From Bifidobacterium catenulatum DSM 16992 = JCM 1194 = LMG 11043 (GTDB taxonomy: Bacteria; Actinomycetota; Actinomycetes; Actinomycetales; Bifidobacteriaceae), in NCBI RefSeq assembly GCF_001025195.1, contig NZ_AP012325.1:1612001-1676000 (forward strand): 64,000 bases of DNA, read 5' to 3'. How positions within the stretch are numbered: the stretch's first letter is position 1; the number at the start of each line of letters is the position of its first letter. Below the pieces are notes generated by a model. It was given only the letters and a program-made list of their open reading frames with translations, did not search any database and had not been told where the DNA came from. This document shows positions 39,442-49,768 of this stretch, one piece after another. The position numbers were made by a program, and so were the translations under genes.

Positions 39442-40578
39442 TTAATACGCGCCTCGCACGTATTGCGGCTGATAGGGCGCATTTTCGGTTGGAATATCAA
39501 GCTTGGCTGCGGCACGCAACGGCCAGTTCGGATCACGCAATGCCGCACGTCCGATTTCGATGGCATCGGCGGCGCCGGATTTGAGGATCTTCTTGGCCCG
39601 CTTCGGCTTGGTGATCAGACCGACCGCCGTGGTTGGGATTCCAGCTCGCGAACGCACCTGCTCCGAGAACGGAACCTGATAGCCGGGCTTGACCGGAATG
39701 GCCACACCCGGAATCATGCCTCCGGTGGAAACATCCACCAGATCGACGCCATGCTCCTTCAACACTTTGGCAAGGTCGACGGTCTGGTCGAGATCCCAAC
39801 CGCCGGCGGCCCAGTCGGTTGCGGAAACGCGCACCAGCACCGGCATGGTGTCGGGCACGACGGAACGCACGGCGTCCACGACCTCGACCAGCATGCGAAT
39901 GCGGTTTTTGAACGATCCGCCATACTCATCCTCACGCTCGTTGATCAGTGGATCGAGGAACTGAGACAGCAGATAGCCGTGGGCCGCATGAATTTCCACC
40001 GCGTCAAAGCCGATATCATAAGCACGCCAAGCGGCATCGCGGAACTGGTCGACAATGGCATGGATCTCGTCAACGGTCAACGCGCGAGGCTTAGTCAGCG
40101 AGCCAAACGCGTTGGCGCTTGGCCCCACGGTCTTCCAACCGCCCTGCTCCTCCGGCACGCTCTCATGCTCGAAACCAATGGAGAAGCAGCCGGTGGAGGC
40201 CTTGCGTCCGGCATGGTTGAGCTGCACCGCCATGGTGGCGCCGGCGGCCTTCGTATCGGCAACGATCCAACGCCATGCATCCATCTGCTCGTCGGCCCAC
40301 AATCCCAAGTCGCACGGCGAAATACGACCCTCCGGCGCCACTGCGGTGGCTTCCACGATAATCATGCCGAAACCGCCCATGGCACGCGACACATAATGCT
40401 GATAGTGGAATGGCGTGGGCAGGCCATCCTGGGCCAACGCGGAATACGTGTCCATCGGCGGCAGCCAGATGCGGTTGCGCACGGTCACGCCACGCAAGGT
40501 CATAGGATCGAACAGGCCAACCGTACCACTGGTTTTGGCCTTCTTCGACTGCTTCGCTTTCTTTTCGTCTTCGCTCAT
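39442..40578 (-). CDS. NADH:flavin oxidoreductase, Old Yellow Enzyme family
   Basis: This FMN-dependent ene-reductase of 378 residues has a lysine-rich N-terminal tail of about 20 residues. The OYE barrel includes LFDPMTLRGVTVRNRIWLPP, VQLNHAGRKAS, AHGYLLSQFLDP and NEREDEYGGS. The C-terminal FMN-phosphate region is KSGAADAIEIGRAALRDPNW. It resembles the YqjM/NamA branch that reduces activated C=C bonds. The ATG at 40578 follows GGAGGGGAGC; the longer frame to 40677 is ignored. The physiological substrate cannot be read from sequence. Confidence 0.92.
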   Translation of the reverse strand: MSEDEKKAKQSKKAKTSGTVGLFDPMTLRGVTVRNRIWLPPMDTYSALAQDGLPTPFHYQHYVSRAMGGFGMIIVEATAVAPEGRISPCDLGLWADEQMDAWRWIVADTKAAGATMAVQLNHAGRKASTGCFSIGFEHESVPEEQGGWKTVGPSANAFGSLTKPRALTVDEIHAIVDQFRDAAWRAYDIGFDAVEIHAAHGYLLSQFLDPLINEREDEYGGSFKNRIRMLVEVVDAVRSVVPDTMPVLVRVSATDWAAGGWDLDQTVDLAKVLKEHGVDLVDVSTGGMIPGVAIPVKPGYQVPFSEQVRSRAGIPTTAVGLITKPKRAKKILKSGAADAIEIGRAALRDPNWPLRAAAKLDIPTENAPYQPQYVRGAY

Positions 40579-40705
40579 CGTAGTAGCTCCCCTCCGGTCG
40601 CGTCTACTGGCTTCATGCCGATCAGCTGAACCTTCTTCTTGTATTTCCCTTGTGCTTCTCTGGGAATCTCGTGCCATAGAACCGGCACTATCTGCATTCT
40701 ACGCA

Positions 40706-40733
40706 GAACGCCCGCCGAACATGGCGGGCGTTC
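40706..40733. terminator. Hairpin after the PBP gene
   Basis: GAACGCCCGCC and GGCGGGCGTTC pair perfectly over 11 bp around a 6-nt loop, downstream of the PBP gene. The T-run is poor. Confidence 0.55.
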
Positions 40734-40798
40734 ATTGATTGTTCACTTCCATTCACTGAATTGCGGAAGCGTCACTCATCTTCAGTCTGCTGCTGATC

Positions 40799-43075
40799 CT
40801 AATCATCCTGCTGGTCGTTCTGCTGGCTTTGCTGCTGAAGCGACTGGTTCTGCTGCTGAATGATTGTGCTTTGCTGCTGCGTGGCATTCTGCCTTCCACC
40901 GCCGATCCTGGTGACTGTGCTGGATGTTGCGGAATACTTGGCCGCAGGCTGCCCATAACCATTGTCAATCGGCAGCTGTTTGCGTTCAGCATAAGCATTC
41001 ATAAAGTCACGCCATGCCGGGGCCGCGATGGTAGAACCATCCCAATAGCTGTGGTATTGGCCGTTGATAGCGATATTCGCAATCGGGTGTCCAACCGGGT
41101 TCTGCACGTCACCGACGAGCACGAATGTAGCGATCTGGTTCGGAATGAAACCACCTGTCGTAACTAGCTGATCCTCGTGGGTACCGGTCTTGGCGAAGGT
41201 CTTACGTCCATTGGCCAGCTGTGCCACACCGCCTGCGCCGTCAGGACGAACAACGCCTTGATTCATGGCCCAAGCAAGCGTTTGAATGATTTCCGGATCA
41301 ACCGCCTGATGGCAGTTCGCAGAAGGCACCTTGATATCATTGCCGTCCACATCAGTCACCTGCTTCAGCGCAATCGGATTGCACTGCACGCCATTGGACG
41401 CATATACAGCGAAGATGCTTGCCATCGTCAGCGGGGACACGTTGACGTTGCCGACCATCATGGCAGGCACGAACGATGAGGTCTTGTCGAGCGTCTCACC
41501 GGTATTCGCATCATGATAGCCAAGTTCAGTTGCGGTATCGGCAATCTTGCACAAGCCGATGATGGATCCCATGGAAGCCTGCGTGGTGTTATGAGACCTT
41601 GCCAAAGCCAATGCCGGCGTTTCCGGATTCACCGTTCCATTGGTTATTGCGTTGGTGACGTTCCACGAATCAGTGCCGCCGGTATAACGATCGCATGCGA
41701 ACAACGAGGTCGAATACCTCGTGGTCGTCTGCAGGTTCTCGTTGACGGAATGTCCCGCTTCCATCCATGCCACCAGATTGATAGGCTTCCACGACGAGCC
41801 GATGGAGAAGCCCATGCCGCCGCCGTCTTCTCGGTCCACGGCATAGTTCATGGAATCCCTGGTCTGGTCGTTCTGCGCCGCTTCGGTGGCATCATACGTT
41901 CGATTCAGACCGAAGCCCAACACTTCTCCGGTGCCCGGTTTGACGGACGCCATCACGATTTCCATGCCGGAGGAATCTTCCGGTGGAATGGTGTTGCGCG
42001 CGGTTTCGTTCAACAAGGTGTTGGCATCGATATCCAACGTGGTGACGATCTTCAGACCGCCCTCTTTCAGCAACCTTTCCCTATCCTCGCTGGTCTTGCC
42101 GAATTCCTTGGAATTCAAAATCTTATGCACCACATAATCGCAGAAATAGCCCGCATCATAATCCGCGGCCATGCAACCGGTGGAAATAGGCTGGACATCA
42201 AGCGTATCTGCGAGTGGAGTATTGACCGCCTCCTGATATTCCGCATCCGAAATATAGCCCTGCTCGTTCATCAGCTGCAGCACGATATTGCGTTGTTTCT
42301 CGGATTCCGGCTGGTTCGATTCGACGGAAGGATCGTACGCGTTCGGATTCTTGGTGATTGCCGCGATGGTGGCGGACTGCACGATGTTCAGTTGGTCTGC
42401 GGTGGTGTTGAAATACCGCTTCGCAGCCGCCTGCACGCCATAGAGGCTATTGCCGCCGAACTGTGCGATATTGAGATATCCCTGCAAAATCTCAGGCTTG
42501 GAATACTGCTTCTCCATTTGCACGGAAATCAGCATTTCCCTCAATTTTCGTGCAATGGTATCTTCCGACGCATGGTATTGCGCAATCGGATCGTTATCCT
42601 GCTGCGCCTGCAGGATCAGCACGTTTTTGACATACTGCTGGGTAAGGGAGGAACCGCCCTGATGGTCGCCCTTCATGTATGTTTGGACGAACGCACGGAA
42701 CACACCCTGTACATCCACGCCGCCGTGAGTGAAGAATCGTCTGTCTTCACGCGAGACCACGGCCTGCTGCATGTATTTGGAAATCTTCTTCAAGGGCACG
42801 ACTTCACGATTCTGATCCCAGAATTCGGTGATTTTCGTGGTGCCATCGGAAGCGTACATGGTCGACTTCTGCGGCAGGCTGGTCACATCAAAATCAATAC
42901 CTTCGACCGACAGCGACGGAATAACCGCCTTGGCGACGCTGTTCGCGCCGAAAACCGCCGGTAGGAGGAACAAACTGGCGGCCACGCCGCCACCCACACT
43001 CAGCGTGATGTAGGCAATCACGAGTGCGAGCACACGTTGAACGGTCAAAGTCTTCTTTTCGGGCATGGTGCCCAT
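40799..43075 (-). CDS. Bifunctional penicillin-binding protein (class A)
   Basis: This 758-residue cell-wall synthase is anchored by one N-terminal helix (about 14-40). The transglycosylase domain has the catalytic Glu in EDRRFFTHGGVD and GGSSLTQQYVKN. The transpeptidase domain has the active-site Ser in GSSWKP, SHN as the second motif and KTGT as the third. The tail is a Gln-rich low-complexity stretch. Codons 1 and 4 are both ATG; neither has a strong ribosome site, so the exact start is uncertain by three residues. It lies near a Crp-family regulator on the same strand. Confidence 0.95.
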   Translation of the reverse strand: MGTMPEKKTLTVQRVLALVIAYITLSVGGGVAASLFLLPAVFGANSVAKAVIPSLSVEGIDFDVTSLPQKSTMYASDGTTKITEFWDQNREVVPLKKISKYMQQAVVSREDRRFFTHGGVDVQGVFRAFVQTYMKGDHQGGSSLTQQYVKNVLILQAQQDNDPIAQYHASEDTIARKLREMLISVQMEKQYSKPEILQGYLNIAQFGGNSLYGVQAAAKRYFNTTADQLNIVQSATIAAITKNPNAYDPSVESNQPESEKQRNIVLQLMNEQGYISDAEYQEAVNTPLADTLDVQPISTGCMAADYDAGYFCDYVVHKILNSKEFGKTSEDRERLLKEGGLKIVTTLDIDANTLLNETARNTIPPEDSSGMEIVMASVKPGTGEVLGFGLNRTYDATEAAQNDQTRDSMNYAVDREDGGGMGFSIGSSWKPINLVAWMEAGHSVNENLQTTTRYSTSLFACDRYTGGTDSWNVTNAITNGTVNPETPALALARSHNTTQASMGSIIGLCKIADTATELGYHDANTGETLDKTSSFVPAMMVGNVNVSPLTMASIFAVYASNGVQCNPIALKQVTDVDGNDIKVPSANCHQAVDPEIIQTLAWAMNQGVVRPDGAGGVAQLANGRKTFAKTGTHEDQLVTTGGFIPNQIATFVLVGDVQNPVGHPIANIAINGQYHSYWDGSTIAAPAWRDFMNAYAERKQLPIDNGYGQPAAKYSATSSTVTRIGGGRQNATQQQSTIIQQQNQSLQQQSQQNDQQDD

Positions 43076-43176
43076 TCTAAAGTGGTGGGTCTACTAATCA
43101 ACCGCTCGTCAGCAGGTGTCACGGGTTTCTCACAAACAACCGTAAAACTTGAAAAACGCTGGAAAATAGTCGAAAA

Positions 43177-43902
43177 TTATCGTCTCGATCGCCGAATAAG
43201 CATACCCGGCTGGTAGATGATGATGGAACGGCCCTCACGCGCAATCCATCCGCGGTTGGCGAAATCCATCAGCGCCTTGTTCACCGTCTCGCGTGACGAA
43301 CCAACCAGCTGCGCCATTTCTTCCTGCGTCAGATTATGCGGCACCTTCAGCCCCGCCTCGACCGGCTCACCGAAACGTGATGCCAGATTCAGCAGCGTTT
43401 TTGCCAAACGTCCCGGTACGTCCATGAACACAAGTTCCGAAATGCGCTCGTTGTTGTCACGCATGCGATGCGCGAGCACCTGAAGCATGTCGACGGCCAC
43501 GCGCGGATGCTCGTCAAGCCATGCGAACAGGGCGTCATGCTCAAGCCACACGACTTTCGTGTCATTGGTCATGGCCACGGCGGACGCGGTGCGCGGCCCA
43601 CCGTGCGGATCGAACACCGGAATCTCACCCAACACTTCGCCGTACGCATGAATGCTCAACAACTGCACACGTCTGTCGGACGATTGCCGGATCAGTTTGA
43701 CTCGCCCGCGTTCCAGCAGATACATGCGATGATCGGTGTCGCCTTCGCGGAAAATATAGTCGCCCTTGTTATATTCGGCATGCTGCAGATGCGGTAGCAG
43801 TTCCTCCGCCTCTTCGGAAGAAACCTGCTTGAACAACGCGGTATGCAGCAACGTCGCGCTTTCGCCACTGGGTCCACTATTGGTCTCGTTTGGCGTAGCC
43901 AT
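43177..43902 (-). CDS. Crp/Fnr-family transcriptional regulator (GlxR-like)
   Basis: This 241-residue regulator has a cyclic-nucleotide-binding beta-barrel (GDYIFREGDTDHRMYLLERG, then GEVLGEIPVFDP and RTASAVA). A C-terminal winged helix follows (LTQEEMAQLVGSSRETVNKA). The shape is that of the actinobacterial Crp/GlxR group, global regulators that respond to cAMP. The ATG at 43902 has GGAGGTG ahead of it with 6 nt spacing; the GTG three codons earlier lies inside the ribosome site and is rejected. Confidence 0.93.
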   Translation of the reverse strand: MATPNETNSGPSGESATLLHTALFKQVSSEEAEELLPHLQHAEYNKGDYIFREGDTDHRMYLLERGRVKLIRQSSDRRVQLLSIHAYGEVLGEIPVFDPHGGPRTASAVAMTNDTKVVWLEHDALFAWLDEHPRVAVDMLQVLAHRMRDNNERISELVFMDVPGRLAKTLLNLASRFGEPVEAGLKVPHNLTQEEMAQLVGSSRETVNKALMDFANRGWIAREGRSIIIYQPGMLIRRSRR

Positions 43903-44072
43903 TTGTCGCACCTCCGTTCATAGGCACATCCTCTGGGCACGCCGACAGGCGTGTTGCCAGGCGCGCTGCCGCGGCTTCGAAAGCTTGCTACGATTCCACA
44001 TGCCCTCACGGAACACCAAGCTTTCGTAACGTTCTCATCGCCCTTGACATCAGGGCGGCTTCGACCATCGGG

Positions 44073-45215
44073 CTACATTGTAACTCGCCTGGCGGCGTCG
44101 AGCAGCCGTTCAACCACGTCTTCACGGCTCATGCCCGTCTGCGAGCGCATTGGATCGACTCGTTTTACCGCTGATTTCACCGCTTTGTCCGACATTTTCT
44201 CGCGTGAGGTGTTCAACACCCGCCCCATTTTTTCCGCGTCGATATCGTAGGCGAGGGTCACGTGGTGCAGTATGGCGCCAGGCCCTCCCTCTGCTGGCGT
44301 GAAGCGACGTTGCGCGGCTCCGCCGAGTTTGCCGTATTGCGTGGCGATGTCGTTGAGGCCGGCGAATCGTACGTCGAGCCCGAGTTCCTTAAGCGCGCGC
44401 ACCAGCCAGAAATCGCAGAGCCGGTATGATTCCTCGATACTTATGCCTTGGGCGAAATCGAGCGGCGCGTATAGCGAGTAGGTAATGGTGTTACCCGGTT
44501 CGATGAACATCGCCCCGCCGCCAGTACAACGTCGGACCACGGCGAATCCTTCCTTCTGCGCGACCGCCGTGTTGACTTCGTCTTCGAGCGACTGGAATTT
44601 GCCGATGACCACCGCCGGAGCGGCCCATTCCCAGATCCGCAGCGTGGGTTCGCGTTTGCCTGCCGCCACTTCGCGCGCCCATGCGATGTCGGTTTCCATT
44701 TGTTCGTTTGGATTTCGCGGTTTGTCGTGGATGACGGTCGGTTTCAGGACCCGCCAGCGTTCCAGATATTCCTCTTGTGTCAGCGCATTATGCATTTCCG
44801 GTTGTTTCCCGGAATATTGTTTCGTAGACCGCGCGATATTTCCGTTGTTCGTTGCATCTTCCGCATTGCGCGATTCGCTGCTTGTGATTGCGCGGAGGAA
44901 AGCGATGGCGATGCCTTCTTCCGTCATACCCACCAATCGCACGTTCGGATAGTTCGCGGTAATCGCTTGCAATCGTCGCGTAATGTCGCGTGCGGACGCG
45001 CTTTGCTGGCTTTGCAGCAAATTTTCCAAATCCTGCAATAGTCGGCGGGAATCCTTGTCATCGCCGTCAAGAAAGAAATCGCCGTCGATCCGGCATTGTT
45101 CCACGGATTGGGTGGAACTTGCGCATTCGCGGGAATATGCTGGAACGGCATCAGAAAGCCGGACGGAAACCCCTACGAGTTTTCCGCCCGGCTGCTTGTA
45201 CAGGCCTCTGCTCAT
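44073..45215 (-). CDS. Lipoate-protein ligase with N-terminal accessory domain
   Basis: The enzyme attaches lipoate to a lysine of carrier proteins through lipoyl-AMP. The 380-residue chain begins with the accessory domain (YKQPGGKLVGVSVRL) that sits at the C-terminus of E. coli LplA, or in a separate LplB in archaea. A linker of about 50 residues leads to the catalytic domain, with RRCTGGGAMFIEPGNTITYS and the catalytic Lys in YGKLGGAAQRR. The ATG at 45215 overlaps the stop of the TM2 gene as TGATG, so translation is coupled. The only visible substrate in the window is the GcvH protein at 51150-51554. Confidence 0.9.
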   Translation of the reverse strand: MSRGLYKQPGGKLVGVSVRLSDAVPAYSRECASSTQSVEQCRIDGDFFLDGDDKDSRRLLQDLENLLQSQQSASARDITRRLQAITANYPNVRLVGMTEEGIAIAFLRAITSSESRNAEDATNNGNIARSTKQYSGKQPEMHNALTQEEYLERWRVLKPTVIHDKPRNPNEQMETDIAWAREVAAGKREPTLRIWEWAAPAVVIGKFQSLEDEVNTAVAQKEGFAVVRRCTGGGAMFIEPGNTITYSLYAPLDFAQGISIEESYRLCDFWLVRALKELGLDVRFAGLNDIATQYGKLGGAAQRRFTPAEGGPGAILHHVTLAYDIDAEKMGRVLNTSREKMSDKAVKSAVKRVDPMRSQTGMSREDVVERLLDAARRVTM

Positions 45216-45808
45216 CAATCTTGGAGCTCTTGGCCGCGCCCATCGCGGTGCCAGTTAGACCCGTAACTGGAGCACAGGATGAGGACGGATTCGATCAGAG
45301 CCCAGATTCCGGAAATGATCGGTCCGATAAGGATGATCCATCCGATCAGGGTCAGCAACAGCTGAGCCACGGCCTTGCCGGTGTATCCCAGATAGAAGTT
45401 ATGCACGCCGAGGCCACCGAGGAACAGGCCGAGCAAGCCGGCGACGATCTTCGACTTCTGCGCGTAACCGTAGCCGGGCTGCTGTTGGGCCGCCTGATAG
45501 TAGGTCTGCTGCGCGTAGATTGGTGGCTGATTGTATGAGGGCTGCTCGTATCGGGGCTGCGCCTGCTGCTGATAATAGGGGGGCTGCGCCGATTGTGTGT
45601 AATCCGGCTGTCCGTACGTCGGCTGTCCGTAGAAGGGCTGTGCAGGTTGCGCAGGCTGCTGCGATGCATACGGGTTGGGATTGTACGGTTGCGCTGCAGG
45701 CTGATTGCGGCCATCCTGGAATTGTCCGAAATCAGCTTGGGCCGAATTATTCGAAGCGTAATAGTTGTCTTGGTCGGAATCGTTGTAGCCGGCATTGTTG
45801 TCACTCAT
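45215..45808 (-). CDS. TM2 domain membrane protein with Pro/Gln/Tyr-rich head
   Basis: The first 115 residues or so of this 197-residue protein are a low-complexity Gln, Pro, Tyr and Asn tract (repeating GQPTYGQPDY-like units). A TM2 domain follows: two membrane helices with GLFLGGLGVHNFYLGYTGK between them. TM2 proteins have no agreed function. The likely -10 (GATAAT, 45818-45823) is so near the ATG that the 5' leader would be only two or three nucleotides. It is coupled to the lipoate ligase downstream. Confidence 0.88.
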   Translation of the reverse strand: MSDNNAGYNDSDQDNYYASNNSAQADFGQFQDGRNQPAAQPYNPNPYASQQPAQPAQPFYGQPTYGQPDYTQSAQPPYYQQQAQPRYEQPSYNQPPIYAQQTYYQAAQQQPGYGYAQKSKIVAGLLGLFLGGLGVHNFYLGYTGKAVAQLLLTLIGWIILIGPIISGIWALIESVLILCSSYGSNWHRDGRGQELQD

Positions 45809-45892
45809 GGTTCCAACATTATCCCATAATTTGCCTTATTTCCTTCATCCACCCTGAAAGCAATCCCTGAAATCTCCCTGAATATGCGTGAA

Positions 45893-45929
45893 GCCCGTCG
45901 AATCGAGCGTGAAACTCGATTCGACGGGC
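45893..45929 (-). terminator. leuB terminator
   Basis: GCCCGTCGAATCGAG and CTCGATTCGACGGGC are perfectly complementary over 15 bp with a 7-nt loop, downstream of leuB and between it and the start of the TM2 gene. Confidence 0.7.
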
Positions 45930-45981
45930 GTCTCAACAGGCAAACAGATCCGGCAAAATCATATAATCCGGATCATGACCG

Positions 45982-47022
45982 TCACATACGGGCCAGAATG
46001 TCGCGTCCGACCTCGTCGGTGGAGCGAGTGGTGGATCCCAGTTCCTCAATGTCGGCTTCGACGGCCGCATCAATCTTGGCTGCGGCTTCGTCGAAACCGA
46101 GGTGGCGCAGCAGCATGGCTGCGGAAAGGATCGCGGCGGTTGGATTGGCCTTGTTCTGGCCTGCGATATCCGGTGCGGAACCGTGGATCGGCTCGAACAT
46201 GGACGGGTATTCGTCGGAAGCGTTGATGCATCCGGAAGCGGAATAGCCAACGCCACCGACCACGGCACCGGCCTCGTCGGTGATGATGTCGCCGAACAGG
46301 TTGTCGGTGAGGATCACATCGAAGCGAGACGGATTGGACACCATGAAGATGGTAGTCGCGTCGATGTGCAGATAGTCGTGGGAGACTTCCGGATATTCCT
46401 CGGCAACCTTGTCTACGATGCGCTGCCACATGTCGCCCGCATTGACGAGCACGTTCTTCTTGTGCACGAGAGTCACATGCTTCCTGCGCTTCATGGCCAG
46501 CTGGAAGGCGTAACGTACCACGCGCTCCACACCGTAGGCGGTGTTGATGGAGACTTCGGTGGCCACCTCGTTCGGAGTACCGCGACGCACCGCTCCGCCG
46601 GCACCGCAGTACAGGCCTTCGGTGCCTTCACGCACCACAACGAAGTCGATGTCGCCCGGATTGGCGAGCGGGGAGGTCACGCCCTTATACAGCTTGGAAG
46701 GACGCAGGTTGACGTACTGGTCGAGATCGAAGCGGAGCTTGAGCAGCAGGCCACGCTCCAAAATGCCGGCCTTGATACGCGGATCGCCGACGGCACCCAG
46801 CAGAATCGCGTCGGTCTTCTTGATGCGCTCCTCTTCCTCTTCCGGAAGAATTGCACCGTCACGCAGATAACGCTCAGCACCAAGATCGAAATTCTCGTAA
46901 TCGAATTCGGCGACGCCCTCGGCCGCTTTCTCCAGAGCCTTCTGAGCCCACGGAGTCACTTCCTTGCCAATGCCATCGCCCGGAATGACGGCGATGGTGT
47001 ACTTCTTTGCAGAATCACTCAT
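45982..47022 (-). CDS. leuB: 3-isopropylmalate dehydrogenase
   Basis: LeuB oxidises and decarboxylates 3-isopropylmalate in leucine synthesis, using NAD. The 346-residue protein is of the actinobacterial type. It shows [12 protein letters not shown], the substrate-binding [20 protein letters not shown], the [12 protein letters not shown] loop, [13 protein letters not shown] with the metal-binding Asp residues, and [18 protein letters not shown]. No other leu gene lies nearby. The ATG at 47022 has no Shine-Dalgarno; TAGAGT 8 nt upstream suggests a leaderless transcript. Confidence 0.96.
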   Translation of the reverse strand: MSDSAKKYTIAVIPGDGIGKEVTPWAQKALEKAAEGVAEFDYENFDLGAERYLRDGAILPEEEEERIKKTDAILLGAVGDPRIKAGILERGLLLKLRFDLDQYVNLRPSKLYKGVTSPLANPGDIDFVVVREGTEGLYCGAGGAVRRGTPNEVATEVSINTAYGVERVVRYAFQLAMKRRKHVTLVHKKNVLVNAGDMWQRIVDKVAEEYPEVSHDYLHIDATTIFMVSNPSRFDVILTDNLFGDIITDEAGAVVGGVGYSASGCINASDEYPSMFEPIHGSAPDIAGQNKANPTAAILSAAMLLRHLGFDEAAAKIDAAVEADIEELGSTTRSTDEVGRDILARM

Positions 47023-47154
47023 AGCACGCGACTCTAGTCAACGAATCAGCACGTGGACGCATAACGCTCAACTAATGGACACTCCATGCCGCTTTCCTGT
47101 ACGAAACACACGAAAAGCATGAATCATACGAATCTCACAAATCGCACAACCTAA

Positions 47155-49689
47155 TCAGCTGGTAATACCCATCACGCCAAGGCACCAGGCATTCTCATAG
47201 GAGATCTCCTCCCACTGCTTGTACCTTCCGGACGTACCCCCATGACCGGCCTCGACCTCAATCTTCGCCACAGCATCCACACCAGCACGCTGCAGGCGAG
47301 CCAACCATTTCATCGGCTCCACATACAGCACACGCGTGTCATTCATCGACGTGGTGATGAAAATCTTCGGGAAAACCGCAACTCGAGCATCATTCGCATC
47401 AGCCGGCGCATTCTCATACGGCGTATATCCCTTCATATACCTGTACACGTCCGCATTATGCAACGGATCGCCCCATTCATCCCACTCCGTAACCGTCAAC
47501 GGCAACGACGGGTCAAGAATCGACGTCAACGCATCCACAAAAGGCACATCCGCCTCAATACCGGCAAAACATTCAGGAGCCATATTCGCCACAGCACCCA
47601 TCAACAAGCCACCGGCGGAACCGCCATCGGCCACCGTGCGAACAGGCGACGCCAAACCGGCACGCTGCAATGCACGCACGGCATCAACGAAATCCTCAAA
47701 CGAATGCTTCTTATTGAGCAAATGCCCCTGCTCATACCAGGCACGACCCATCTCACCGCCGCCGCGAATGTGCGGCACCGCATAAAGCACACCACGATCA
47801 AGCATACTGATACGAGACACCGAGAATCCCGGATCCGAACTGATCTCATACGCGCCATAACCAGTAACGAACATCGCCGAATCACAAGCAGGCACGTCAC
47901 GACGCCACACCAAGGAAACGGGAATGCGCTCGCCATCGCGGGCGGTAACCCACACTCGGCGCTCCATATATTCGCGCGGCTCAAATCCACCAAGCACGGT
48001 GGCACGCTTCAACAGGCGATCCTCGCCGGTTGCCGGATCGATATCATGCAGCTCACCGGGACGCGTGTAACTGGCGAACGAGTAGCGTATACGGGGCGCA
48101 TCATATGAAGGATTACCTCCCAGACCGATCGAATACAAGCGCCGGGTCTCCCCCGGCATCGCATCGGCGGTCGCGCCATCCGACGAGGTCATCGCCTTGC
48201 GGGAAATCCCATGCACGGCCGACCCTTCGCCTTGCGCAGCGGCCAACTGGTCGAGTGCGCCCCACACTTCGGCACGCTCCACGTTGATCTCGTCCACCGA
48301 CTCGTCAACATCCCAATCGCCTTCCAACGCGTGCGGAACCAACTCGGTGAACCGCCACGGTCGCCCTGCAAGAAAATCCTCCGCGGCCGCATTCTTCGTC
48401 ATCACCGCGATATGCGCCAGACTTTCCGCACGGTACTGCAACGCCACATAATGCCGGTGAATCGAAATTCCCTCGATACCAAGACCGTGCGCACCCTGCA
48501 AAATGGCGGGATTGCAAGGATTCGAATACGGAGTGCCAATCGGCATCGAAGAAGCGCCCGGTTCGACATCGTCACCATGCTCGCATCCATACGGCGAGCC
48601 AACGGCCACACGCACACCCTCACCCAAACGGTATGGGGGCTCATGCAAACGCATGTCGATCACATCGATTTCAAAATTCGGGTTCAACGCATTATGGTAG
48701 ACCACAGCGAGCGGAATGTCCTCGCCATGCTCGCCGGCACCTTCAAAACGGCTGAAGCTCACATCGTATTCCACATCCGGCTCGCGCGGAATGAACGCAC
48801 GGAATTCACCTTCCGGATCGTCGGTGGAAAGCAGCAGCACTTCGGTGGTGGTTTTCGAACCGGTGCCGATCACCAGATTGCGTTCGTCGAACGACAGGCC
48901 GATGCCCACCCAGAATCGTTCGTCCTGTTCGCGATACACCTCCACATCGTCGGTTATGGGAGTGCCAACGCGGTGACGCATCACCGCATATGGACGCCAT
49001 GCGTCGTCGAGCAGCACATAGAACACCCATTGCGCGTCCGGTGTGAAGCAGGCGCCGCCGATGCCTTCGAACACTTCCGGCAGCTCATCGCCGGTTTCGA
49101 TGTTGCGAATACGGAAATCGTAACGTTCGTCGCCGCTGGTATCAGTGCCGTACAACATCCAACGTCCATCTTTGGAAATATCCATGCCGCCGACGCGGAA
49201 GAAATCGTGGTCTTGCGCTTCGGCATTCGTATCGAACACCACTTGCTCACCATCCATGGGCACGCCGATCTCAATGGTCGGCGGATCCCAATCGTCTGCG
49301 CCTCGAATCGGCACACGGCATTGCACCGCATACTGCTGGCCTTCCTTGGTGCGTGTGAAATACCAGTAGCCGTCCATGCGCGTCGGCACGGACATGTCAG
49401 TTTCCTGTACGTGCGATTTGAACTCGTCGAACAATGTGGTACGTAGGTTTTTCAACGCTTCCATGCGCTGTTCGCAATACCGGTTCTGTGCGGCGACGTA
49501 ATCCTGCACGTCCTGCGATTCCTTGTCGCGCAGCCATTCGTACTCGTCGATGAAGGTGTCGCCGTGGAACACGCGCTTCGTTGGCACGCGTTTCGCGATC
49601 GGCATCCCGCATTCGTCCAGACGGCCCTGACGGCTCTTGCCGCTTTCCTGCGCGCCCGTTGCGCCCTGTTCACCCCGAAAATCAGTCAT
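47155..49689 (-). CDS. ptrB: Prolyl oligopeptidase family serine peptidase (oligopeptidase B-like)
   Basis: This S9A peptidase of 844 residues has an N-terminal beta-propeller and a C-terminal alpha/beta hydrolase domain. The catalytic Ser is in ADGGSAGGLLMG, the Asp in SMNDTRVLYVEP and the His in VEAGHGGTSGR. PHIRGGGEMGRAWYEQGHLL supports the oligopeptidase B group, which cleaves short peptides after basic residues. Its propeller is longer than usual, with loops in the 380-540 region. The ATG at 49689 sits 7 nt behind a perfect TATAAT, so the message is probably leaderless; the longer frame to 49752 is rejected. Confidence 0.92.
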   Translation of the reverse strand: MTDFRGEQGATGAQESGKSRQGRLDECGMPIAKRVPTKRVFHGDTFIDEYEWLRDKESQDVQDYVAAQNRYCEQRMEALKNLRTTLFDEFKSHVQETDMSVPTRMDGYWYFTRTKEGQQYAVQCRVPIRGADDWDPPTIEIGVPMDGEQVVFDTNAEAQDHDFFRVGGMDISKDGRWMLYGTDTSGDERYDFRIRNIETGDELPEVFEGIGGACFTPDAQWVFYVLLDDAWRPYAVMRHRVGTPITDDVEVYREQDERFWVGIGLSFDERNLVIGTGSKTTTEVLLLSTDDPEGEFRAFIPREPDVEYDVSFSRFEGAGEHGEDIPLAVVYHNALNPNFEIDVIDMRLHEPPYRLGEGVRVAVGSPYGCEHGDDVEPGASSMPIGTPYSNPCNPAILQGAHGLGIEGISIHRHYVALQYRAESLAHIAVMTKNAAAEDFLAGRPWRFTELVPHALEGDWDVDESVDEINVERAEVWGALDQLAAAQGEGSAVHGISRKAMTSSDGATADAMPGETRRLYSIGLGGNPSYDAPRIRYSFASYTRPGELHDIDPATGEDRLLKRATVLGGFEPREYMERRVWVTARDGERIPVSLVWRRDVPACDSAMFVTGYGAYEISSDPGFSVSRISMLDRGVLYAVPHIRGGGEMGRAWYEQGHLLNKKHSFEDFVDAVRALQRAGLASPVRTVADGGSAGGLLMGAVANMAPECFAGIEADVPFVDALTSILDPSLPLTVTEWDEWGDPLHNADVYRYMKGYTPYENAPADANDARVAVFPKIFITTSMNDTRVLYVEPMKWLARLQRAGVDAVAKIEVEAGHGGTSGRYKQWEEISYENAWCLGVMGITS

Positions 49690-49696
49690 GCAGGCG

Positions 49697-49702
49697 ATTA
49701 TA
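49697..49702 (-). promoter_or_regulatory. Consensus -10 box for leaderless oligopeptidase mRNA
   Basis: TATAAT on the minus strand ends 7 nt before the ATG at 49689, so the predicted transcription start is the start codon. There is no Shine-Dalgarno and no good -35. Confidence 0.6.
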
Positions 49703-49768
49703 CCGGCATCGCGGTCCCAATCCAGCGCAACGCGCATCCCCCCTTGCTGCAAGTTGAAAGAAAACCCG

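Noticed and set aside
43921-44072. Hairpins between the Crp-family and lipoate ligase genes as a small RNA
   Set aside because: The stems are short (CACGCC with GGCGTG) and unremarkable in a GC-rich spacer; they do not support an RNA gene.
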